Origin: Ktedonobacterales bacterium
GTDB lineage: Bacteria; Chloroflexota; Ktedonobacteria; Ktedonobacterales; Ktedonobacteraceae
Reading direction: 5' to 3'
NCBI GenBank assembly: GCA_027451525.1
Contig: DAIDJF010000004.1
Coordinates: 53,934-117,933 of the forward strand
Length of the DNA: 64,000 nucleotides
The notes under the pieces are model-generated. The model had not been told where the DNA came from and searched no databases. It saw only the letters and a program-made list of their open reading frames with translations. Shown here one piece after another: positions 15,769 through 25,800 of this stretch. Each line of letters starts with the position of its first letter. The stretch's first letter is position 1. The translations under genes were made by a program, and so were the position numbers.

Positions 15769-18700
15769 AGCTGTTGCCTTTCTAATGGGCTGGTTCCCTC
15801 CTCGCTGAGGTCACGGGATGCGCTCGTATTTTCGCCCAGGCTGCGTTCTTCCAAAATCAGATTGATCGATGGCTCGACATCACGCAGAGAGTTCAGGCAG
15901 GTAAACGGTTTCCACTCCCCTTGTCCTGGTTGCTGCAAGAGGCCAATCGTCTGACCATCTTTGCGTGTGCGATAGCCAAGTTGCGTCCCAACATTCGCGC
16001 GCGTCTGGGTCTGCCAGTACGCGCGTAGCTCTTCTAACGCAGTGCGCACCATGGTGCTCACTTCTTCACTCCCAGTGATGGTCAAAGCACGTTTCGTGAT
16101 GTCATTGAGTGCCTCTTGCAGGTAAGGATGCTCAGCAGAGACCGTGCTTGCCTGTGTATTCTCGTTAAATTCTGGGCCGAGCAGGCGTACATAGCTGACC
16201 AGCAAGGCCGCCAGACCGCGATCTAACGCACGCGGCGCAAAGGGTGTAACTGAGAGCGCCTCCACGTGTTGATAAAAGGTCGCGTGATACTGTTCAAATT
16301 GTTCGTAGTGGGAGAGATCACGCGGGCGCGTCCAGTTGAAGACGACACAGACCAGCCCAGGAGTATTCCGCCCGACACGGCTGGTTGCCTGAATATATTC
16401 CGCCGTTGTCTTGGGTTGCCCCGCGACAACCATCAGGCCAAGGCGTTTGACATCGACACCAACCGAGATCATATTGGTCGCGAGCAAAACATCAAGCGGG
16501 CGCGGCGCGCTGGCATCGCGCGTCGGATCAAAGACGCGTTCCAATTTATCCAGCACTTCAGGAATGTCGGTCGAACTTTTACGTGAGGTGAGTTCTTCCA
16601 GCAGCGGAGGCGGACGTTTCGCCAGGCCGCGCTGCTTCATCTGACCCAGGCGCGAGCGGACATCATCCTCGACCAGACGACGCATGCCCCCCAATTCGTT
16701 CATCGAATTGAAATAGCCGACCAGCGTCATCCAGGGATCTACCGCGCTACCATAGCGCAGGTAGAGCGATTGCGCAGCCGCGAGATGGGCTACATAGACG
16801 CGAATGAGCGCGGCCTTCAAACGCCGCCCGCTAGCGCAAATTCCAATATAGCGACGACCCGGTGTCTCATGCGATGGCGGACGCTGGCGCGCAAAAAAGG
16901 TATCCTGTACATCCAGCCCCTGCGGAGGAAACACGCTGACCTGGCGCATAAATAACGCCTGCACCTGTTGTTCCGCACGGCGAATGGTTGCCGTTGCCGC
17001 GACCACCTTTGGACGCACCTCGTGACCATTGACGCGCCACGTCGCCAGGTGATCTACTGCCGACTCGTAGAGCGCGACCAGCGTTCCAAGTGGCCCGGAG
17101 ATGAGATGTAGTTCGTCTTGAATAATCAGGTCAGGCGGTCTAAGCGGCGGATGGGGTGTTGAGCGTGCCGCAGGAAAGCTGCCAACGGCACGATGTTGAT
17201 CCTTGTCGTCTAGATCAGGGCAACGATAGCCATGGCGGCTACACCACTTGTTGACCTGTCCGAAAAGCATTTGCGTGGCTCCATTCCAGGGCATCTGGGC
17301 AAATTTATCGACCGTTGCGATCAGTAAAGACGGCAAGCAGCGATAAATCTCTTCATCTACTACGAGCACTGGCAGGCCTTCCGGCGCGTTGCGACGGTTA
17401 AATGGACAACGGCCCAACGGATCACCGCAATAGATAAAGGTGCGCCCGCGTCCCTTGCTGAACGGCTCGACTTTGATGTCACGCCCGCTCTCAATGCTTG
17501 CGCCACACCAGGGACAATTCGTGAACTGGCGCGGTGAGCCAACGCCACCAAGCGCGCTACTCCGTTGGTAGTGCCCATGATCCTGGTGACTGACATCTTC
17601 GCTCTGTTCGGTTGTGTTGGGCGTTGTGCGTTGTCCCACCCAGAGACCGAGCCGAAAGGGTGTAGTACCCCAGATATGTCGTGTATCCGCGCGCCGAATC
17701 ATCTCACAGGCACAGATCAGTGCTGTTGCGCGCTGAAACTGTTGCAGCGTCAACAGGCGTAAGGTATAGCGCATCATCACAGCAACGCCATCCTCGCCTG
17801 AACGGCCTTCGATCACGCCCTGCAAACGACGGATCGCCAGCGTATACGCGGTGAGGCCCAGATACGCCTCCGTTTTGCCGCCTCCTGTGGGAAACCAGAG
17901 CAGATCAGCTGTCGCGGAGGCCTCTGCGCTGCGGTCGGGATGCAGAACATCGGTCAGTGCTGGCAGGTTGAGAAGAATAAAGGCAAGTTGAAATGGGCGC
18001 CAGCTACGATTGCGTGGCACATCATGCTCCTCCAGAGGAAGATTCAAACCACGTCGCCGCTCTTCAGCAGAGATACTGTGGATGCGCTGCTGCCACATTG
18101 CCTGATTCATGAAGGCGAACGCCTGAGCCGCCTGCCTATCGCAGCTGAGCAGGTCAATACCAGCACGAATTCGCTCCAGCGTGCGCCGACACGCTGCCAG
18201 GGCCTGCTGAGCCACCGCGCGATACCGCAGGAGATCCTCACCAGGAAGCTCAATACGCGCTGCCTGTTCATCAATCCAGGTCGCATAGGCTGTGATCAGT
18301 GGTAGCAGGGCGGTTGATAATCTTTCGGCGGGACAGGTCGCCAGTTCTTTCATATCCAGCACCAGTTGGGCCAGCCCTGGTATCTCGAACGGCGTAGGAG
18401 CCTCGGTGCGCGGGACATCGTATCGGGGGACAACGCTGGTGACAAGTCGATAGGCTCTGGTTGGTTCACCTTCCATCGTATCCGCGTGGACGCCGACATT
18501 ATGTCCGATGGCAAAGCTGACCTGCTGGCGATAGAGCATCGCCATGGCCTGCTCTTCGTCTGAAAGCCAATGCTGCTGGGCCGTGGGACGCTGGAGAAAC
18601 GTCGCCGTGCCGTCCTCGCTCTCCACGATCAATTCTGGTTGAAAGACCCACGCCTCATCACGCCGTTTCTCCGGTTCTTGCTGCTCATTGACCAGAAAGA

Positions 18701-19658
18701 GGGTGACCGTCCAGGTATCGTCAGTTCGGCGTACCACCCCACGAACAACGACATCCGGTTGCTCACTTCCAGCCGGACTCCATGCCGCGATAGGACCGAC
18801 ACGTAACGCAAGCTCGTGCCAGTTGCCGCCCATCGGCTGGCGTTTCCAGACGGTTTTCGGCGCGCCGTGTGCTGTTTGGAGCATCTCGCTGTGCTGTCGT
18901 CTATAGACACCCCAACTGGCGCTGATACGCAGGCGAGGAGTGCCCCCATCCACACAAAAGCTCAGGCCGATAGCGGAAGGGCAGAGGCTTGTAACTTGTA
19001 GTGCTGCATCATCATTCGGGCCATCCTCCATGCTTCCATCCTCTGCGGTGCCCAATTCATCAAGCTCTTCCGGCACAATCTGCTGATTGCGTGGAGCCAA
19101 AAGACCGACGAGATACCGATCATGGACGTTCGGCTCGTCGATCTCTTCTTCTGGTCCACCTGACGGGCCAAGCAAGTCCAGCAGGACCTGCCGCTCCAAT
19201 TCATCGCGCAGTTCCGCTGCCGAGGGCGGCTGCAAGATCAGGCGTTGTTCCTCATGGGCCTGCTGTTGCGCACGCGCTGGCACTTCCGTCGCTTCTTCCG
19301 CCGCGCTGGAAGTCACAATGAGCGGTTCCTCTGCTTGTGGAGATGGCTCTTGTGTCCAACGCGCTGGAGCGGCGATGGCAGGCTCGATAGGTGTGGCGGC
19401 ATACCGCGCAGGAGCAGTGGGCGATGGCGCGGTGAGGACCTGGAGCAGGGATGACGCGAGTGCTTCAGAAACAGTGGAAATGCCCAGCAGATCGCCCTGT
19501 TCGACCAGATCCAAACCCGCCAGCAAGACAGCCAGCGCGGATGCTGGCGCGTGCTCGACCGCGCTCCAATCCAGTTGCACCTCGCCTGCGCGTAATCTGC
19601 GATTAGTGTCCTGTAAGTCCAGTTCCCCTGGCAGTGCTGATGGCAGATGGAGAATCAT
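15765..19658 (-). CDS. drmA: DISARM helicase DrmA
   Basis: A protein of about 1297 aa. Near residue 590 is the Walker A LLWFPTGGGKTEAYLGL, with the GGGKTEA typical of DrmA. Near 848 is the DExH box IIQDELHLISGPLG. Near 1090 are the motifs LLATNMISVGVDV and QATSRVGRN of the second RecA domain, followed by the conserved PRDLSHYEQFEQYHATFYQHVEALSVTPFA region. A CPWC...C zinc-like cluster lies between the RecA domains. Residues ~60-200 are low-complexity (Ala/Pro/Glu-rich). Starts possible: ATG 19658, GTG 19661 (9 bases after AAAGGG) or ATG 19670 (SD too close). It works with DrmB, encoded next. Confidence 0.92.
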   Translation of the reverse strand: MILHLPSALPGELDLQDTNRRLRAGEVQLDWSAVEHAPASALAVLLAGLDLVEQGDLLGISTVSEALASSLLQVLTAPSPTAPARYAATPIEPAIAAPARWTQEPSPQAEEPLIVTSSAAEEATEVPARAQQQAHEEQRLILQPPSAAELRDELERQVLLDLLGPSGGPEEEIDEPNVHDRYLVGLLAPRNQQIVPEELDELGTAEDGSMEDGPNDDAALQVTSLCPSAIGLSFCVDGGTPRLRISASWGVYRRQHSEMLQTAHGAPKTVWKRQPMGGNWHELALRVGPIAAWSPAGSEQPDVVVRGVVRRTDDTWTVTLFLVNEQQEPEKRRDEAWVFQPELIVESEDGTATFLQRPTAQQHWLSDEEQAMAMLYRQQVSFAIGHNVGVHADTMEGEPTRAYRLVTSVVPRYDVPRTEAPTPFEIPGLAQLVLDMKELATCPAERLSTALLPLITAYATWIDEQAARIELPGEDLLRYRAVAQQALAACRRTLERIRAGIDLLSCDRQAAQAFAFMNQAMWQQRIHSISAEERRRGLNLPLEEHDVPRNRSWRPFQLAFILLNLPALTDVLHPDRSAEASATADLLWFPTGGGKTEAYLGLTAYTLAIRRLQGVIEGRSGEDGVAVMMRYTLRLLTLQQFQRATALICACEMIRRADTRHIWGTTPFRLGLWVGQRTTPNTTEQSEDVSHQDHGHYQRSSALGGVGSPRQFTNCPWCGASIESGRDIKVEPFSKGRGRTFIYCGDPLGRCPFNRRNAPEGLPVLVVDEEIYRCLPSLLIATVDKFAQMPWNGATQMLFGQVNKWCSRHGYRCPDLDDKDQHRAVGSFPAARSTPHPPLRPPDLIIQDELHLISGPLGTLVALYESAVDHLATWRVNGHEVRPKVVAATATIRRAEQQVQALFMRQVSVFPPQGLDVQDTFFARQRPPSHETPGRRYIGICASGRRLKAALIRVYVAHLAAAQSLYLRYGSAVDPWMTLVGYFNSMNELGGMRRLVEDDVRSRLGQMKQRGLAKRPPPLLEELTSRKSSTDIPEVLDKLERVFDPTRDASAPRPLDVLLATNMISVGVDVKRLGLMVVAGQPKTTAEYIQATSRVGRNTPGLVCVVFNWTRPRDLSHYEQFEQYHATFYQHVEALSVTPFAPRALDRGLAALLVSYVRLLGPEFNENTQASTVSAEHPYLQEALNDITKRALTITGSEEVSTMVRTALEELRAYWQTQTRANVGTQLGYRTRKDGQTIGLLQQPGQGEWKPFTCLNSLRDVEPSINLILEERSLGENTSASRDLSEEGTSPLERQQL

Positions 19659-19714
19659 CACGAAACACATCCCTTTTTTAAAATCAAGCGTATTGTATCA
19701 TAGGTCAGACTGTG

Positions 19715-20623
19715 CTAAACAGCTTCTATCTCAAATACGCTACCGGAAATTGTCCACTGGCTACCTTGCTGCCGTTTGACACGTAGTTCAGCGGCCAAAC
19801 ACAGGTCATCTCCAGGATTCCACTGAACATTTGAACGATACGGCCACACTAATCGCCGCGTGCCCAAAAGAGCGCGATCTCGACGGCATAAAATGTCTGC
19901 AAGCATCTGGGGGCGTTGACCGATATCCTGGCTTATTCTTTGGCTCACCAGTACGAGGTCTTGCCCATTATGCGCGTGAAAACTGGCAATCAACCCGTCG
20001 AGTAAAGGTTTCATAAAACCAGCTATATTGATGGTTTCGGTAGCAGGTACCATCACATCCACTCGTACACCGTACTGCTTCGGTGTCTCTCCTGGCATAT
20101 GGAGGATCTCTATCGGCTGAGAACGGAAAGCATACCAGAGAAGGGCACATTTCGTACCGGACGACAGACGAGGAATTTGTAATGTGCTCCATTGCGCGAG
20201 TGTTCGACCAACATTCCAATGGAGAAAGCCTGTCTGAGAACCAGCAATCGCATAGCGATGGTAATGGGATTGTCCCTTCAGGGAAGAGGGAGGACCAGGG
20301 GAGACGAACGATCGTTCAAAACGGAGGCCGTGTTGAGCAAGGTGCGTAAAGGCACTGGCTCCTACGTTATAAAACAAAATATTCTCGACATCACAAAACT
20401 CACTAAGAGGCGTTCCGTAGAGCGCGTGGAGCACATGTCCCTGTGGGATGCGTATATGTTGAAGCTCACGACGAATATCTGCGCGCAGATCCTTCTGCCA
20501 TTCTTTTGGCTCAAACTGAAGACGTTGTGTAGACCAGACTTCTACTGCGTCCTGCCCTGTGGAGACACGCACAGTATAGGGAGTGCTCTTGTCGGGCCAC
20601 TGCGTTGTGTTGCTATTTAGCAT
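19715..20623 (-). CDS. Unknown 302-aa protein within the DISARM operon
   Basis: It starts at ATG 20623 (MLNSNTTQWPDK) with a perfect GAGGAGG 7 bases upstream. Visible features are PKEWQKDLRADIRRELQHIRIPQGHVLHALYG, SGTKCALLWYAFRSQPIEI and FMKPLLDGLIASFHAHNGQDLVL. There is no signal peptide, membrane segment, nucleotide-binding loop or nuclease motif that I can see. I do not recognise a family. It lies 56 bases upstream of drmA and 81 bases downstream of the UvrD fusion gene, on the same strand, so it is almost certainly co-expressed. It is not part of the five-gene canonical class 1 DISARM set. Confidence 0.8.
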   Translation of the reverse strand: MLNSNTTQWPDKSTPYTVRVSTGQDAVEVWSTQRLQFEPKEWQKDLRADIRRELQHIRIPQGHVLHALYGTPLSEFCDVENILFYNVGASAFTHLAQHGLRFERSFVSPGPPSSLKGQSHYHRYAIAGSQTGFLHWNVGRTLAQWSTLQIPRLSSGTKCALLWYAFRSQPIEILHMPGETPKQYGVRVDVMVPATETINIAGFMKPLLDGLIASFHAHNGQDLVLVSQRISQDIGQRPQMLADILCRRDRALLGTRRLVWPYRSNVQWNPGDDLCLAAELRVKRQQGSQWTISGSVFEIEAV

Positions 20624-20704
20624 GGATAGTCCTCCTCGAAAACCATCTTTCAATAAAAAGTGGGTCGGTTCTTTTCGTCTATTCGAAAAATGGCATGCCT
20701 TCCT

Positions 20705-22801
20705 CTAATTTCCAAGATTCCAGTAGGTCGGGTCAAAGCCTCCGAGCAGTGGGCTTGTCGTATCGGCGGGAATGGTGACCAGCAATACGCGCATAGCGCG
20801 CGTCATACCGACGAACATACTGCGACGATCAATGGCAAGAAATTCTTCGCGTTCGTCTTCTGTATAGTTCTTTGGCACGCTAGCAAACCACCCGCTACCA
20901 GTAAAACCAGCGAGCGCGACAATAGGAAATTCCAGTCCTTTCGCGGATTTGAGCGTCAACACCTTCACGCCAGCGCGCGTGAGGTCGAGTTCGTTGCCTG
21001 CCATAAAGGTTGCCTCAATGCCATACTGTTTTAGTTCCGCCGCTAAAGCCTTGCCAGCCTTGGAAGTGGGACAGAGCACCGCGCAGGCTCCAATACTCAG
21101 GCGTACTTCACGGGCGGCAGCAGGCAGAAAACGCGCCAGGAATTGTACCTCTTCTCCGCCGTTATTGATGACGCGCACACCCGGTTGAGGGCCGCTATTG
21201 ACATAGGTGCGCTCGATATGTTCGCTATCGAGCACGCCATTGGCGAGATAGGATTGTGCCGCCTCGCCAATCTCACGGGTAGAACGATAATTCACCCGCA
21301 AGATACTGGTACGGCCTTGAAACTGGAGCTGTGCTGAAACGTCACTCCAATTGAAACCACTACCGTAGATGGACTGGTTCGCGTCAGCAGTCACGAAGAT
21401 GCGATGTGGCTGATCGCACAGGCTCGTCAGCAGACGCAACGCACTGGGGTCGAGATCTTGCGCCTCGTCGATGACGATCGCATCATAGCGCAGATGCACC
21501 TCGCCACGCATGACCAGTTCCGCCGCCTTGACACGTGCCTGCTGCCACGTCTCCAACTGGCGCTCCGCTAGCATCGCGCGGAGTTTTTCATACACGCTCC
21601 ACACGGCCTGCCGCTGAAGCGCGTTCAAGCGCACTTTGCGTCCAACACGTGCCGCCGCCTGATACTCCTCTAGCGTCGTGAGTTGGCGTGCGACGATGAC
21701 CTGATTGATCTCTTGCTCAAGATAGTCGGCGCTCAGACGCGCGAGTGCCTGCCGCTGAGCCTGTTGCTGCAATGTGTTCCCGCTCAATTCCACCTGTTTA
21801 ATCGCCTGTTTCAAGAGATTGAGCAAGTGATAGTTGTCGATATACGAGACCTTGATACCTGCCTGCGCGAGGAGTTGCGCCGTAATTTTATCAGCAGTCT
21901 GCACTTCGACAAAGGCGATATCTTCCCCCAGGAGTTGCTGCAACAGTTGTTGTGAAGATTTGACGAGCGCATTGGTATAGGTCGTGAAAAGGATACAAAA
22001 TTCATCACGCCCCTTCTGGCGCATCTGCTCCACCAGTGCCCGCACGCGGTAGAGCGCGACGGTACTCTTGCCCGTGCCAGGGCCACCTTTGAGCAGCGTT
22101 GGCCCCGTGCCTTTCATGCCCCAACTGACGTATTTCTCCTGTTCCGGTGACAATTTGAGCAGAAAGCCAAGGAGTTCGCCTTCTTTATAGCGCAATAAAT
22201 CCTGGACATCGCGCAGCAGATAATCCGGCTGTTGTAAGACCTGCACGAGTGGACGTTCAAACATGTACTGGTCGAGCAGTAGGAGATACTCATCAGGAAC
22301 ACCAGGGCAGTCCAGTAGGTCCGGTTCCGTCGTGATAGGGAGCAAGCGCGCGTGATAGGTCTGAGGAATATGGAGCTGTTCCAGCAGGGCAACGGTAATC
22401 GGTTCTGGCAAAGGCCGCTTCTCTGGCTCTTTGGGCGCAAAGATACGCTCCCAATCGGGCTGCGTGCGCGCGCTCACCTGCGTGGCATCAAAATGTGGGG
22501 CAAGACCGCCAAGAAATTCCACATCGAGATCTTCATCGTAGGTGTCATCACTACGGCGGCGCAGGGCCAGGATACTGATATAGGGCTGCTCGAACGTGTA
22601 GAAGATGCGATAGTCGCCGCTACGAATGCGATGCAACCGACCATTCATATATTTCAGCTGCTTCTTCACTTTCGCATCGGGTGTCGGGTCCTGCGTCAGT
22701 TGCTCAATCTTGTCTATTATCTGATGCATCTCTTTGTCTGGGAGCATGCGCAGAGACTTATAAAAGTCTGGTTTTTGGGTCACAAACCATTCTGTTGCCA
22801 T
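20705..22801 (-). CDS. RelE/ParE-like domain fused to UvrD-type SF1 helicase
   Basis: The 698-aa protein has two parts. Residues 1-~85 (WFVTQKPDFYKSLRMLPDKEMHQIIDKIEQL, then MNGRLHRIRSGDYRIFYTF) have the RelE/ParE toxin fold pattern. From ~215 there is a UvrD/PcrA-type helicase: Walker A LLKGGPGTGKSTVAL (~237-250), VIDEAQDLDPSALRLL, TADANQSIYG, LRVNYRSTREIG, LKSAKGLEFPIVAL and FVGMTRAMRVLLV. No nuclease domain is seen. The ATG at 22801 has AGAGGAA 8 bases upstream. Such fusions occur as stand-alone genes; here it lies between drmMI and the 302-aa gene. The RelE part may bind the ribosome or DNA; its catalytic state is not clear. Confidence 0.88.
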   Translation of the reverse strand: MATEWFVTQKPDFYKSLRMLPDKEMHQIIDKIEQLTQDPTPDAKVKKQLKYMNGRLHRIRSGDYRIFYTFEQPYISILALRRRSDDTYDEDLDVEFLGGLAPHFDATQVSARTQPDWERIFAPKEPEKRPLPEPITVALLEQLHIPQTYHARLLPITTEPDLLDCPGVPDEYLLLLDQYMFERPLVQVLQQPDYLLRDVQDLLRYKEGELLGFLLKLSPEQEKYVSWGMKGTGPTLLKGGPGTGKSTVALYRVRALVEQMRQKGRDEFCILFTTYTNALVKSSQQLLQQLLGEDIAFVEVQTADKITAQLLAQAGIKVSYIDNYHLLNLLKQAIKQVELSGNTLQQQAQRQALARLSADYLEQEINQVIVARQLTTLEEYQAAARVGRKVRLNALQRQAVWSVYEKLRAMLAERQLETWQQARVKAAELVMRGEVHLRYDAIVIDEAQDLDPSALRLLTSLCDQPHRIFVTADANQSIYGSGFNWSDVSAQLQFQGRTSILRVNYRSTREIGEAAQSYLANGVLDSEHIERTYVNSGPQPGVRVINNGGEEVQFLARFLPAAAREVRLSIGACAVLCPTSKAGKALAAELKQYGIEATFMAGNELDLTRAGVKVLTLKSAKGLEFPIVALAGFTGSGWFASVPKNYTEDEREEFLAIDRRSMFVGMTRAMRVLLVTIPADTTSPLLGGFDPTYWNLGN

Positions 22802-22886
22802 CGTCTGTTCCTCTTCTTGCGCTAGAAAAACGGCTTTTTAGACGCTTCCAACCGTCTCTTCCTCATCTTCCGTACATTTTTATCAT

Positions 22887-25800
22887 TTAATCAAATAATG
22901 TCATATGCTGTGTTACCTGACTAGTGGATGATTTTGCTTTTGCCTGCCGCTTTCCTCCTTTGCTTGTCTTCTTCCCTGTCTCGTGCAACCCTTGCTCTAC
23001 CTCCTCCGCGTGGCGCTGGTGGTTGAGCAGCAGCAGGCGGTCGAGGACCTCGCGCCGCGCCCGTTCGCTGATCGTGTAGCGCAGGCCCTGCTTCGTCTCG
23101 TGGAAGCCATGCTCCAGCGCGAGATCATGCCAGCCATAGGCGCGCGCCACCGCCTCGTCCATCTCTCTATGCAACTCGCGCAAACGCACAATATCCTCTG
23201 CCATCTCCTGCTCATCATGGAAGTGATTGTAGGTCTTGGTCAGCCCCTCCTGCCGCGCCTGCATGATCGCCTGCCGATGCTGATAGTAGCGTTCACCAAT
23301 ATCCTCTAGCCCGTCCATATTGGCGGGAAATGGGAAGGTTTCAAAGCTAGTTGTAGGTGTATAAGACATATCTAGACGTAATGTTGCTCCATATTGAATA
23401 GCCCATTCCCAGTGAAACGTGCCTTGCAGTATTGTAAATGGTCTAATATTAGAAAAAGCAAATACTACTAGCCTTTGATCATATACCATTTTGGGAGGTA
23501 TAAATATCCATCCCCAAGTTTTACTAACCTGAGCACGTACCAATACCCGCTCCATCCCTGCAATTGTTGAGTAGAGTCCTGGACATTTTTCTGCAAATTG
23601 CCACCATTTTTCTTTATAAAGTTTGCGATTGCTCAAAGCTCTTTGTGGTTTGACCTTTTCTCGCACAATGCGCATACAATCAGGATACTGCTCGGCTCGC
23701 TCTAAGGGCCAGTCGTGGAAGTTAATTACCCAGCGACTCGGAGATTGATCAGGGCGTGAGTTGAGATCTTCGCCATTCAGGTAGGGGAATAGCACATCAA
23801 TATTGCGCGGGTCTTTTTCAATAAGTTGTTGGGCTTCTTCGGGTGTCAGTACGAAGCCTAAACCCAATACGACTGACCCTTGAAAGGATTTATTAGCATT
23901 TGCGACAAGTCTATATGGATTACCAGTTGTCTTATTGAGTGTAGTGAGAAATGGCGTAATCCCCACAACTTCGCTAGCATCTAGTGTATAGCTACTCTGC
24001 CATATGCCATTTCGTAACCACACATGTGCAACCTCCAGGCTGGCCTCTCCAGGCCACTTGCGGCTTGGTATAGCACGTGGAATTGTCCAGCCGTTCGCGA
24101 CAATCTGATCTAGCCCGACCTCACGTGTGTCACCTTGCGCAATCGTATTGGTTGCCAGCATTGCCGCCATGCCGTCCTGTTGGATTAAGCTTGTTGCGCG
24201 CAGGAAGAAATAGGCGCACAGGTCAGCATTGCCTCTCTTGCCGTTGGCGAGATATTCCAAGAGATAATCACGGTAATCCGTGCCAATCGCGCCTGTGATC
24301 TTCTTGCCGCCCTGGAATGGTGGATTGCTGACGATGGCGGAGAAGCCAGGATTGGGCAGAGTGTCGCTGAAGACTTCGGGAAATTCGAGCGGCCAGTGGA
24401 AGGGGCGGCGACCGTTGAGCAGGGTATCTACCGCTTTACGCAAGGCTTGCAGGCTGGCATGGGCGGGCGCGTGTCCCGCCGCGCTGAAATGCTGAGTACG
24501 GGCATCTTCATAGCTGCTCACAAGGAGTTCGTAGTCGTGATGCAGTGTCTGCTGGATGGCATCGCGTCTCTTCGGTTCTAAAAGGGCGGTAGCGACCAGC
24601 AGGTCCGCGCCCAGGCGCACCAGGGCCATCGCCTCTTGCGCTTCCGTCAGCAGACGCGCCTTGTGTTCGGTATCCTGCACGTCGCGCTCCGGCAGCGTCC
24701 TGATGCGTTCGCGCAACGCAAATGCGCGCTCAACGGCCTTGCGCAGGTCCAGTTCAATAAAGCTCATCTGGTGCGTCTGCGCCTGTTCCTCCATTGACCA
24801 CTGTTTGATCTGCCTAAGGCTGGCTCCAAGCAGGGAGTCGCCGGAACGCAGGGCGTGGTCGAGGAAGGTGAAGGGCTTGTTTTTCGCCAGCGTGATCAGC
24901 CAGAGCGAGAGTTTCGCCATCTCGACCGCCATCGGATTCTTGTCCACGCCATACAGACAGCGTTCGCTCACAAGGCGCATGGCGAAGGTCAGCCGCTCCT
25001 CCATGTCTTTGGGCAGGAGCGCCTCGTGCCATTCCCCTGTCGCGCTCATCCCTTCCGGCGCGCTGTGAGGCGGTTCCTGCTGCTGACCCGCGATCTCCCA
25101 TGCCTCAAGCAGTTTTTCCGCAAGATAGCGACAACTCTGCACGAGGAACGCGCCTGAGCCCATCGCGAAATCACACACCTTCAGATTAAGCAGGTCAGCA
25201 GCGGGGCGCAATTGCCACTGTTCTTCCGGCAACCCTTCCGCCGGACCGAGATAGACCAGCGGGTCAAGCGCGTGACGCACAATGGGTTCGGTCAGGCTAC
25301 GCGGCGTATAGTGCGTGCCCGTCGAACGGCGATCACTGCCTTGCGTGACATAGAGCGAGCCAGCAGTGATCACGACTGGCTTCTCAAAGCTGTCAGTACG
25401 CAAAAGACCCGCGAAAGGCAACACGCGTTCAAGCAGGTCTGTGTCACCATCGCAGGCGGTGTACAGGTCGGAGCGGCCGAAACGTTTGGGGATGGGCGAA
25501 TTTGTCAGTGCCCGCCTGAGCACATCGGTATCGCGTCCGCTCTGTTCGCGTAGGAAATTCAGGAATTCTTGCTCATCGCTGACAGCCCGAACTTCCAGGT
25601 CCGTCAACGCGAGTTCGACCTCGCTACCCTTCGCGCCCATAATACTCAAGACAGGCGAGGGGGCACGGCGCACCGTGTGATCGAGCAATCCCTCGTAAAC
25701 ATGCCCGATCTGTTCGACATCAAGGGCACGGAAGGAAAGTCGCCGCCGTTCGCTTGGGCCGCCACCGGGCAGTCGCACCTGGAGAAATTGTAGGGCTTCG

